This document shows positions 1 through 4,224 of a DNA stretch of 5,094 nucleotides, one piece after another. Source of the stretch: Campylobacteraceae bacterium (GTDB lineage Bacteria > Campylobacterota > Campylobacteria > Campylobacterales > Sulfurovaceae). The stretch spans positions 1 to 5,094 of the forward strand of contig JALWZI010000173.1 of assembly GCA_027002755.1 (NCBI GenBank), given 5' to 3'. The position numbers and the translations under genes were made by a program. The notes beneath the pieces were generated by a model. It did no database searches. It worked only from the letters and a program-made list of their open reading frames with translations, and was not told the DNA's origin. Each line of letters opens with the position of its first letter. Within the stretch, counting starts at the first letter, position 1.

Positions 1-1026
1 GTCCTGGGGGTGGGACTGCTCTCGATGATCAATCCCTCGGGAAGCCTCAGCCTCTTCAAGGCCGAATCGACCGGGATCCAGATCGAAAAGCTCCGCCCGA
101 AGATCAAAGATACCGCCTTGAGCCTCTGGGGGATCTATCTGGCGCTGACGGTGATCGACGCGATCCTGTTGAAGCTTTTCGGAATGAACTGGTTCGATGC
201 GATCAACCACGCCTTTTCGACCCTCTCGACGGGCGGGTTCTCCACCAAAAACGCCTCTATGGGATATTGGAGCGCTTCGCCGGCGATCCTCTGGGTGACC
301 ACCCTTTTCATGATCCTGGCGGGGATCAACTTCCTGGCGCACCTGCGTCTGCTTTACCGGGATCCCAGCGGCTACCTCAGTGAAGAGGTGCGCTGGTATC
401 TGATCGTCTTTTTTGTTCTCTCAGTTTCCCTGACCCTAACCCACGAGATCGTCGACACCGCGACCCTGGGTTTTTCCCTGACCCACTCCTTTTTTACCGT
501 CGCTTCGGTGATGACCACCACCGGTTTCGCCTCGACCAATTATGGGGTCTGGGGGAATGCCGCCATTGCCCTGATCTTCCTGGCGATGTTGGTGGGGGGC
601 AATGCGGGGTCCACCGCCGGCGGGGTCAAGGTGATCCGTTATGTGGTGATCATCAAGACGCTTTTTGCCGAGATGAAGCGGATCCTTCATCCCCGTGCTC
701 TGATCAAGGTCTATGTGGACGGCAACAAACTCAAGGAGAACGTCCTGGCTTCCACTTTCGGCTTTTTCATTCTCTATATCTTCACCAATGTGCTGCTCTC
801 TCTTTACCTCTATGGGCGGGGAATGGATGCGATGACCTCTATCTCCGGGGCCCTGGCCATCGTCGGCAATATCGGTCCCGGGTTTGCCAGGGTGGGCCCC
901 GCGGAGAACTTCGGCTTCTTCACCGATTTCGACAAGATCATCCTCTCTATCGGGATGATCATCGGCCGTCTGGAGTGCTATACGGTCTATGTGTTGTTGA
1001 GTCTTTCCTTCTGGAAAAAGTTTTGA
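1..1026 (+). CDS. trkH: TrkH-family potassium uptake channel subunit, 5'-truncated by the window edge
   Basis: Pore-forming, inner-membrane subunit of a Trk/Ktr-type K+ uptake system, which normally works with the cytoplasmic NAD-binding regulator TrkA. The frame is open from base 1, so the gene starts outside the window; the GTG at 10 lies within the family-conserved body and is not the true start. About 341 residues are visible of a usual 480-490, so the N-terminal part with the first pore loop is missing. Numbering from base 1, three of the four M-P-M pore loops are seen: STGGFST at about 76-82, TTTGFAST at about 172-179, and GNIGPGF at about 289-295. The conserved GGNAGSTAGGVKVIR segment is at about 199-213, and the C-terminus has the typical GRLE followed by a final hydrophobic helix ending in WKKF. 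The stop is TGA at 1024. No trkA is visible in the window. The next gene, acpS, converges on it across a 421-bp gap. TrkH and KtrB cannot be fully separated on this fragment, but the C-terminal wording favours TrkH. Confidence 0.93.
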   Translation, partial: VLGVGLLSMINPSGSLSLFKAESTGIQIEKLRPKIKDTALSLWGIYLALTVIDAILLKLFGMNWFDAINHAFSTLSTGGFSTKNASMGYWSASPAILWVTTLFMILAGINFLAHLRLLYRDPSGYLSEEVRWYLIVFFVLSVSLTLTHEIVDTATLGFSLTHSFFTVASVMTTTGFASTNYGVWGNAAIALIFLAMLVGGNAGSTAGGVKVIRYVVIIKTLFAEMKRILHPRALIKVYVDGNKLKENVLASTFGFFILYIFTNVLLSLYLYGRGMDAMTSISGALAIVGNIGPGFARVGPAENFGFFTDFDKIILSIGMIIGRLECYTVYVLLSLSFWKKF

Positions 1027-1090
1027 TCGTAGAGGAGTCGAAAATTCGTTATTTCCCGAGGGTCGTTTTTCGGTAAATGCCGCCTGGAGA

Positions 1091-1186
1091 CGCCTGTTGG
1101 AACCGGGAATTCATTCCCGGCGAACTACTAAAATGACACGCCTCGGCTTTTGAAGCTTTTGCTGCGAATGAATTCGCGCTTCCATT
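1091..1186. repeat. Palindrome-pair repeat, copy A
   Basis: Two interrupted palindromes lie 61 bp apart (start to start). The first, at 1103-1120, is CCGGGAAT-tc-ATTCCCGG with perfect 8-bp arms. The second, at 1164-1177, is GCGAAT-ga-ATTCGC with perfect 6-bp arms, followed by GCTTCC. Both are built around an ATTC/GAAT core and contain an EcoRI-like GAATTC. A diverged second copy with the same order and nearly the same spacing lies about 250 bp to the right. The repeat type is not one I can name; it resembles dispersed intergenic REP- or MITE-like palindromic elements. Confidence 0.7.
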
Positions 1187-1217
1187 GCTTTTCGGTGGTT
1201 TCCGGCCCTTCTCTTCA

Positions 1218-1253
1218 TTTCTTTTTCTTTGTTTCGCGACAAAGAAAAAGGAA
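1218..1253. repeat. A/T-rich inverted repeat with 12-bp perfect arms
   Basis: The left arm CTTTTTCTTTGT (1221-1232) and right arm ACAAAGAAAAAG (1239-1250) are exact reverse complements around a 6-base TTCGCG loop. Three more positions outward pair if one G-T wobble is allowed, giving a 15-bp stem. A second AAAGAAAAAG run follows at 1261-1270, a direct copy of the right arm. The hairpin lies between the two palindrome-pair copies and between convergent genes. It could end transcription or stabilise 3' ends, but it lacks a GC stem followed by T's on either strand, so it is not a standard intrinsic terminator. Confidence 0.7.
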
Positions 1254-1342
1254 ACGAAGCAAAGAAAAAGAAAACGCGAAGGACTGGCGTCTGATTTTGG
1301 CTTCCATGTGTTGTGAATTTTCATATGAGGATGGAGAGCTTT

Positions 1343-1433
1343 TTCAGGAACCGGGAATTCATTTCCGGCCAAAGGGAGCCCAGACGGAGGCGAAAAGTGT
1401 TTCAGGTTTTGGCGCGAATCAATTCACGCTTCC
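1343..1433. repeat. Palindrome-pair repeat, copy B
   Basis: This is a second, diverged copy of the repeat at about 1091-1186. The first palindrome at 1351-1368 is CCGGGAAT-tc-ATTTCCGG, with one change from perfect that still allows a G-U pair in RNA. The second at 1414-1427 is GCGAAT-ca-ATTCAC with one mismatch, and is again followed by GCTTCC. The palindromes start 63 bp apart, compared with 61 in copy A, and both occur in the same order and orientation. The preceding GGAACCGGGAATTCATT core is shared exactly by the two copies. It ends about 15 bp before the acpS stop. Confidence 0.65.
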
Positions 1434-1447
1434 TTTTCAATGTCACA

Positions 1448-1807
1448 TCAGGAGTGCCGGGTGAGGACGACTACGGCGATGGCGAAGCCTCCGTCGTGGC
1501 TGATGGAGAGGGAGCTCTCTTTCAGGCAGAAACGCTCAGTGGCTTCGGGAGAGAGTCGGAGCGTCGGAGCCCCTTTTTTGTCTTTTTGGATGGTGATGTC
1601 CAGGAAAGAGAGCTCCGAGCCGATCCCGCACCCCAGGGCTTTGGCCACCGCCTCCTTGGCGGCCCAAAGGCCTGCCAGTGTGGCGTCACTGCTCTTCTCG
1701 GAATATTCTTCAGAATGGAGATAACGCCGTAAAAAACGCTCCCCGAAGCGTATGCGACTCTTCGCGATGCGCTCGATGACCACAATATCGGTACCGACCC
1801 GGACCAT
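1448..1807 (-). CDS. acpS: Holo-[acyl-carrier-protein] synthase (AcpS)
   Basis: Transfers the 4'-phosphopantetheine arm of coenzyme A to a serine of apo-ACP, activating ACP for fatty acid synthesis in the cytoplasm. The protein is 119 aa, normal for the small homotrimeric AcpS family. Family motifs appear in order: VGTDIV at 4-9 with Mg2+-ligand Asp7; ERFLRRYL near 23-30; GLWAAKEAVAKALG at 46-59 with the second metal-ligand Glu52; GAPTLRL at 79-85; and SLSISHDGGFAIAVVV at 99-114 with the SxSHD motif. The ATG at 1807 is preceded by AGGAG with about 7 bases of spacing. It is the last gene of a leftward operon and begins 9 bases after the stop of the 62-aa membrane protein. The gene ends at the edge of the repeat-filled convergent gap. 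Confidence 0.96.
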   Translation of the reverse strand: MVRVGTDIVVIERIAKSRIRFGERFLRRYLHSEEYSEKSSDATLAGLWAAKEAVAKALGCGIGSELSFLDITIQKDKKGAPTLRLSPEATERFCLKESSLSISHDGGFAIAVVVLTRHS

Positions 1808-1816
1808 CCGTCTCTC

Positions 1817-2005
1817 CTATCCAAACTGCAGATAAGTGGCCACGATCAAAGAGATGAGGATCGTCAGACCTATGGTCATGGGCCGTTGCCATTTTGGATC
1901 GATTCCAAAGCGTTCGCTCACCCACTCACTGATCCGCATCGCCGGGTAGGCGAAAAAAAGGAGCAGAACACTGGTATAGACGAGGGTCAGGACAATGTTG
2001 ATCAT
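1817..2005 (-). CDS. Small two-helix membrane protein of unknown function, between the 128-aa gene and acpS
   Basis: The 62-aa protein has two predicted membrane helices, about residues 3-23 (rich in Leu, Val and Phe) and 43-60 (Ile/Leu-rich), joined by a charged loop with Arg, Glu, Asp and Lys (about 24-42, including the stretch SEWVSERFGIDPKWQRP). I do not recognise a family. Its ATG overlaps the stop of the upstream 128-aa gene in an ATGA arrangement (2002-2005), which suggests translational coupling. It ends 9 bases before the acpS start. Overlap, spacing and hydropathy support it as a real gene rather than chance. A structural or envelope role is possible but cannot be deduced from the sequence. 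Confidence 0.8.
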   Translation of the reverse strand: MINIVLTLVYTSVLLLFFAYPAMRISEWVSERFGIDPKWQRPMTIGLTILISLIVATYLQFG

Positions 2006-2388
2006 TGGGCTTTTACCTTGTAATACTCCAGGATAAATCGTTTCTCTTTCTCGTTTTGAAGCGGGATGGTCTTTAATGGTTTACCCTGATCGTCCAGGAT
2101 CGTCAGGGTGTTGCCCTCCAGCCTGAGATGTCTGGTAGCCCAGGCCTGCTCCAGCTCCTGGAGTCTTGGGTAGAAGTTGACGGCATCGGGCTCTTCCTTG
2201 AACTTGGGATCGTCTTTGCGGCGGATCTTGAGCCCACCGAGGCTCTTTTCGATCACAAAGGGGGTGTACTGCCGCACCAAGGGATAGATGCGGGCGTCGC
2301 GATGGGGCGGCCGCCCCAGGATAAAGGCCACCCCCGCAAGAAAGATCATCAAAGCGCCAAGTGCGAATCCGAGTTTTTTGCTGAACAT
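2002..2388 (-). CDS. Membrane-anchored protein of unknown function, first gene of the acpS operon
   Basis: The 128-aa protein has one N-terminal hydrophobic segment (about 6-25) after a short positive start (MFSKK), as in a signal anchor. A hydrophilic, probably periplasmic, domain of about 100 residues follows, with many Lys/Arg/Glu. A region around 87-111 (RHLRLEGNTLTILDDQGKPL) reads like alternating beta strands. The helix carries no lipobox cysteine, so a lipoprotein is unlikely. The ATG at 2388 is preceded by AGGAAC about 7 bases upstream. It overlaps the 62-aa gene by 4 bases. In some Campylobacterota acpS lies near fliL, and FliL also has one N-terminal anchor, but I see no FliL sequence signature and do not call it that. 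Confidence 0.82.
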   Translation of the reverse strand: MFSKKLGFALGALMIFLAGVAFILGRPPHRDARIYPLVRQYTPFVIEKSLGGLKIRRKDDPKFKEEPDAVNFYPRLQELEQAWATRHLRLEGNTLTILDDQGKPLKTIPLQNEKEKRFILEYYKVKAQ

Positions 2389-2460
2389 GACCAGGTTCCT
2401 TTTTACCGTTTATTGAATCGAGTTCTATGAACCTCTCTGGAGGATTTCTCATAGCTTTCA

Positions 2461-2466
2461 ATTATA
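2461..2466 (-). promoter_or_regulatory. Probable -10 element of the leftward acpS operon
   Basis: On the minus strand this reads TATAAT, a perfect sigma-70 -10 box, about 73 bases before the 128-aa gene start. A transcript would begin near 2454 and have a leader of about 65 bases. No good -35 hexamer is seen at 16-18 bases. TATAC (2463-2467) and GTATA (2487-2491) form a small dyad that overlaps this box and could be an operator. Confidence 0.5.
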
Positions 2467-2513
2467 CAGTCGGTTGATCGTTGACAGTATAGGGGCTCCT
2501 CGGTTAGAGACTG

Positions 2514-2527
2514 TTGACGCATGTCAA
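2514..2527 (+). promoter_or_regulatory. CRP/FNR-type operator before the 124-aa membrane protein gene
   Basis: TTGAC-gcat-GTCAA is a perfect 5-4-5 inverted repeat in the form bound by CRP/FNR-superfamily regulators (FNR consensus TTGAT-N4-ATCAA; DNR and NnrR sites are close to it). The same arms occur at 3116-3129 before the nor operon. The centre (2520.5) lies about 35 bp before the end of the best -10 candidate, placing it near -41 to -42 as in class II activation. Which regulator binds is unknown. Confidence 0.65.
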
Positions 2528-2550
2528 GGGAAGATGACCTTCGGATGCGA

Positions 2551-2556
2551 TACACT
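2551..2556 (+). promoter_or_regulatory. Candidate -10 element of the 124-aa gene
   Basis: TACACT matches the TATAAT consensus at four of six positions. It lies at the distance expected from an activator site centred near -41.5. The overlapping GATACA (2549-2554) is an alternative. A small dyad ACTTG-ttttc-CAAGT (2554-2568) covers the predicted start of transcription. Confidence 0.35.
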
Positions 2557-2586
2557 TGTTTTCCAAGTTGAGGAGGTGAGGAGAAG

Positions 2587-2961
2587 ATGTTGAAAGAGTT
2601 TTTCTATCTGGAAGGGGCCTATCTGATCCTGGCCGGGATCATCCTGCTGGTGACCCTTTTCGTCACGACCCGGCCTTTCATGTCCTCCACCGCTCCTCGG
2701 AAGGGGATGACGATCGTGGCGATCGTCCTGGCACTTTTCATCGGGGCCCATTACTGGATCACCACCTCCCGTATCGCCTCGGTCAAATCGGCCTTCAATG
2801 CCGGGAAACCTGTTCTCTGTGAGAGCAGGATGCTCCGCAAAATGGCCCAATCGGTAGAGATCCGCAAGGGTACGGCGGCACGCTGGCGTATCGAAGGGGA
2901 CAACTTCGTCTCCCCCGAGTACACCCGTCCCTTCCATATCGCCCGCTGTATCGTCAAATAA
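2587..2961 (+). CDS. Two-helix membrane protein with a dicysteine C-terminal domain, unknown function
   Basis: The 124-aa protein has two predicted membrane helices, about residues 11-27 and 41-58. The short loop between them carries Arg29, Arg38 and Lys39, which by the positive-inside rule would be cytoplasmic. The soluble tail (about 62-124) would then be periplasmic, though it is itself basic, so topology is uncertain. The tail has exactly two cysteines, Cys78 (PVLCESRM) and Cys121 (IARCIVK), close to its two ends, and the distinctive segment SPEYTRPFHIARC at 109-121. They could form a disulfide or bind a metal or cofactor; no heme CxxCH is present. The start is supported by AGGAGG at 2571-2576, with a second GAGGAG at 2578-2583. 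It appears monocistronic, with a 239-bp gap before the next gene. The FNR-like box upstream matches that of the nor operon, so a role linked to NO or anaerobic respiration is inferred from regulation only. Confidence 0.85.
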   Translation: MLKEFFYLEGAYLILAGIILLVTLFVTTRPFMSSTAPRKGMTIVAIVLALFIGAHYWITTSRIASVKSAFNAGKPVLCESRMLRKMAQSVEIRKGTAARWRIEGDNFVSPEYTRPFHIARCIVK

Positions 2962-2997
2962 CTCCTCAGCTTCCCCTACTAAATCTTTTCTTCCGTT

Positions 2998-3013
2998 GCT
3001 TCCCCCGGGGAGC
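2998..3013 (+). terminator. Weak hairpin after the 124-aa gene, possible terminator
   Basis: GCTTCC and GGGAGC pair (one T-G wobble) around a CCCG loop, 36 bases after the stop. No T-run follows, so it is at best a poor or Rho-assisted terminator. A pyrimidine-rich stretch (about 2962-3006) precedes and overlaps it. Confidence 0.25.
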
Positions 3014-3083
3014 GTGGATCGAGCTTCCCGACTACGATCAAGAGATGGAATCTGTATGGATCGGCAGATCCTCTTTTCACATA

Positions 3084-3095
3084 TTGTCCGGACAA
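3084..3095. promoter_or_regulatory. Perfect 12-bp palindrome upstream of the nor promoter, possible second operator
   Basis: TTGTCCGGACAA is an exact uninterrupted palindrome centred 33 bp (about three helical turns) upstream of the centre of the FNR-like box, or near -74 relative to the predicted start. An adjoining A/T-rich inverted repeat, CAAATA-gaaaaa-TATTTG, occupies 3093-3110 and overlaps its right end. The even helical spacing fits a second protein bound on the same DNA face. No known operator is recognised. Confidence 0.4.
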
Positions 3096-3115
3096 ATAGA
3101 AAAATATTTGCACCG

Positions 3116-3129
3116 TTGACCGATGTCAA
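3116..3129 (+). promoter_or_regulatory. CRP/FNR-type operator of the nor operon
   Basis: TTGAC-cgat-GTCAA is a perfect 5-4-5 inverted repeat with the same arms as the site at 2514-2527. Its centre (3122.5) lies 34.5 bp before the end of the -10 candidate at 3152-3157, which puts it at about -41.5, the standard position for class II CRP/FNR activators. nor operons in many denitrifiers are activated by NO-sensing members of this superfamily (DNR, NnrR); in Campylobacter jejuni the family member NssR does a related job at a TTAAC-type site. The cognate regulator here is not in the window. Confidence 0.72.
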
Positions 3130-3151
3130 TCCCCCTAGGCGCAAAAACTGC

Positions 3152-3157
3152 CATAAT
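3152..3157 (+). promoter_or_regulatory. -10 element of the nor operon promoter
   Basis: CATAAT matches the -10 consensus at five of six positions and is correctly placed for a promoter activated from the FNR-like site. No -35 hexamer is apparent, as usual for class II activated promoters, because the activator site occupies that position. Transcription would begin near 3163-3165. Confidence 0.55.
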
Positions 3158-3161
3158 ACCC

Positions 3162-3179
3162 TATGCTTGAATAAGCATA
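3162..3179 (+). repeat. Inverted repeat at the predicted 5' end of the nor transcript
   Basis: TATGCTT-gaat-AAGCATA has perfect 7-bp arms and a 4-base loop. It starts within a few bases of the predicted transcription start and ends 6 bases before the AAAGGAG ribosome binding site of the first gene. It could be a 5'-terminal stem-loop that protects the mRNA, or a DNA operator over the start site. Confidence 0.5.
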
Positions 3180-3200
3180 TAGCCGAAAGGAGTCCATAAT

Positions 3201-3545
3201 ATGGAGAATTTCACAGGGTGGCCAACGATCGCTCCGGATCAGTTCCTGCCGATATTCATCGTCGCGACACTGGTCCTGGTCTTCGGAGTGGGTTACGCAG
3301 CGATCATCACATTGGCCAAAATGGGGTTCTTTTCCAAAAAGTGGATGCCGGTCGGCTATCTGTTCTGGGGATTGCAGACGCTCTGTCTGTATGAGCTCGC
3401 CGTTCTGATCCACAGCAACCACTATACGACGAAGGTGCTGCTGGTGACGATGGTGGCCTATCTCTTTGTACCGCATCTCTACTTCTATCTGGTCGATGAG
3501 GCGGACAAGCGGTACGAGAACGACCACAACGACTCAAACCAATAA
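3201..3545 (+). CDS. Three-helix membrane protein encoded first in the nor operon, unknown function
   Basis: The 114-aa protein has three predicted membrane helices, about residues 15-38, 49-70 and 78-98, followed by a short acidic and asparagine-rich tail (about 99-114). Residues that may matter within or at the edges of helices are Cys62, Glu65, His71, His74 and the Pro91-His92 pair. There is no signal peptide cleavage site or heme motif. The ATG at 3201 follows AAAGGAG (3186-3192) with 8 bases of spacing. The gene ends 10 bases before norC and lies first behind the FNR-like promoter, so it is co-transcribed with norCB. It is not clearly NorE (larger, CcoIII-like), NorF or Thermus-type NorH, although it resembles the last two in being a small membrane protein beside norCB. 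A third subunit or assembly factor of the reductase is a reasonable inference. Confidence 0.88.
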   Translation: MENFTGWPTIAPDQFLPIFIVATLVLVFGVGYAAIITLAKMGFFSKKWMPVGYLFWGLQTLCLYELAVLIHSNHYTTKVLLVTMVAYLFVPHLYFYLVDEADKRYENDHNDSNQ

Positions 3546-3555
3546 AGGAGGAAAA

Positions 3556-4224
3556 ATGGCTGAGAAAAAACCATCAGTCTGGACGAGCATCAGTTTCTGG
3601 CGCCGTTCGGCAGCCTGGGTCACCGGTTTCGCGACGATTCTGCTGATCTGGTTGACGTTCGACACCATGGGACAGATCCGCATGGGAACAGATGAGGAAC
3701 TGGCAAAGGGGATCAAACGGCGGATTCCCGCCCCCACGGTCATCAACTACAAGATCGGCTACAAATATGACGAAAAGCGGGGGCTTGAGGCTCCCGTGAT
3801 CGGTCCGGAAAAGCAGCCGCTCTTCGGCAAAGAGCTCAGTCCCAAAGAGGCGGCGGCACTGCTGCATCTGGGCAAGCTGACCTCCCAGGCCAAAAACTGC
3901 ATGGATTGCCATACTCTGCTGGGGAACGGGGCCTACTATGCACCCGATCTGACCAAAGCGTGGCTCGATCCCATGTGGGAGAAGACCATGCCTGCCATGA
4001 CCGGCAAGCAGACCAAAGAGGAGGCGATGGTAGCGTTCCTGATGCATCCCGAGAAATATCCCACCCATGCGAGGATGATGCCCAACCTGGGGATCACCGA
4101 GCAGGAGGCCAAAGGGCTGGTGGCGTTTCTGAAGCATATGTCGTCCATCGACACCAACGGCTACCCCCGGGGCTTCTCCAAAACGATAAAAGATTATGAG
4201 ACAGGAGGGACCTATGCTAAATAA
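3556..4224 (+). CDS. norC: Nitric oxide reductase cytochrome c subunit (NorC)
   Basis: Membrane-anchored monoheme cytochrome c that passes electrons from periplasmic donors to NorB in the cNOR complex (2 NO + 2 e- + 2 H+ to N2O + H2O). The 222-aa protein has one membrane helix (about 18-37). The heme motif CMDCH lies at 115-119 within CMDCHTLLGNGAYYAPDL, which closely follows the NorC signature. The axial methionine is probably Met175 in RMMPN (173-177). The C-terminal FLKHMSSIDTNGYP (191-203) also matches the family. Typical NorC is about 146-150 aa with roughly 30 residues between helix and heme; here the linker is about 78 residues. The ATG at 3556 follows AAGGAGG with 4 bases of spacing; an in-frame start further upstream would overlap the preceding gene and has no support. 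Its last 11 bases overlap norB, which suggests coupled translation. Confidence 0.95.
   Translation: MAEKKPSVWTSISFWRRSAAWVTGFATILLIWLTFDTMGQIRMGTDEELAKGIKRRIPAPTVINYKIGYKYDEKRGLEAPVIGPEKQPLFGKELSPKEAAALLHLGKLTSQAKNCMDCHTLLGNGAYYAPDLTKAWLDPMWEKTMPAMTGKQTKEEAMVAFLMHPEKYPTHARMMPNLGITEQEAKGLVAFLKHMSSIDTNGYPRGFSKTIKDYETGGTYAK

Larger units (their letters stand above)
1027..1447. other. Gene-free gap between convergent genes, filled with palindromic repeats
   Basis: This 421-bp stretch separates the stop of trkH (+) from the stop of acpS (-). Short open frames exist on both strands, but they run through palindromes and A/T-rich inverted repeats, have no convincing ribosome binding site and translate to low-complexity Lys/Arg/Phe-rich peptides. 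I therefore do not call a gene. The stretch holds two copies of a palindrome-pair repeat (about 1091-1186 and 1343-1433) and a 12-bp perfect inverted repeat at 1221-1250. I see no standard intrinsic terminator (GC stem followed by a T-run) for either flanking gene. Confidence 0.75.

Noticed and set aside
1218..1253. Calling the inverted repeat an intrinsic terminator
   Set aside because: The stem is A/T-rich, and neither strand has a GC stem followed by a T-run.
1091..1433. CRISPR array
   Set aside because: There are only two diverged copies about 250 bp apart, with no uniform spacers and no cas genes.
1049..1732. Several overlapping open frames of about 100-140 codons on both strands in and beside the convergent gap
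   Set aside because: They run through palindromes and the A/T-rich inverted repeat or antisense to acpS, are low in complexity, and lack ribosome binding sites.
2524..3144. 206-codon minus-strand frame opposite the 124-aa gene
   Set aside because: It is antisense to a gene with clear membrane helices and a good ribosome binding site; the product is Asp/Gly/Arg-rich with no domain, and it covers both FNR-like promoter regions.
2996..3199. Open frame of 67 codons before the 114-aa gene
   Set aside because: It covers the operator, -10 and hairpin of the nor promoter, and its Arg-rich product shows no conserved feature.
3466..3555. An upstream in-frame extension of norC
   Set aside because: It would lie inside the 114-aa gene and give a Thr/Arg-rich, non-conserved N-terminus. 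ATG 3556 has a strong ribosome binding site and a typical NorC N-terminal anchor.
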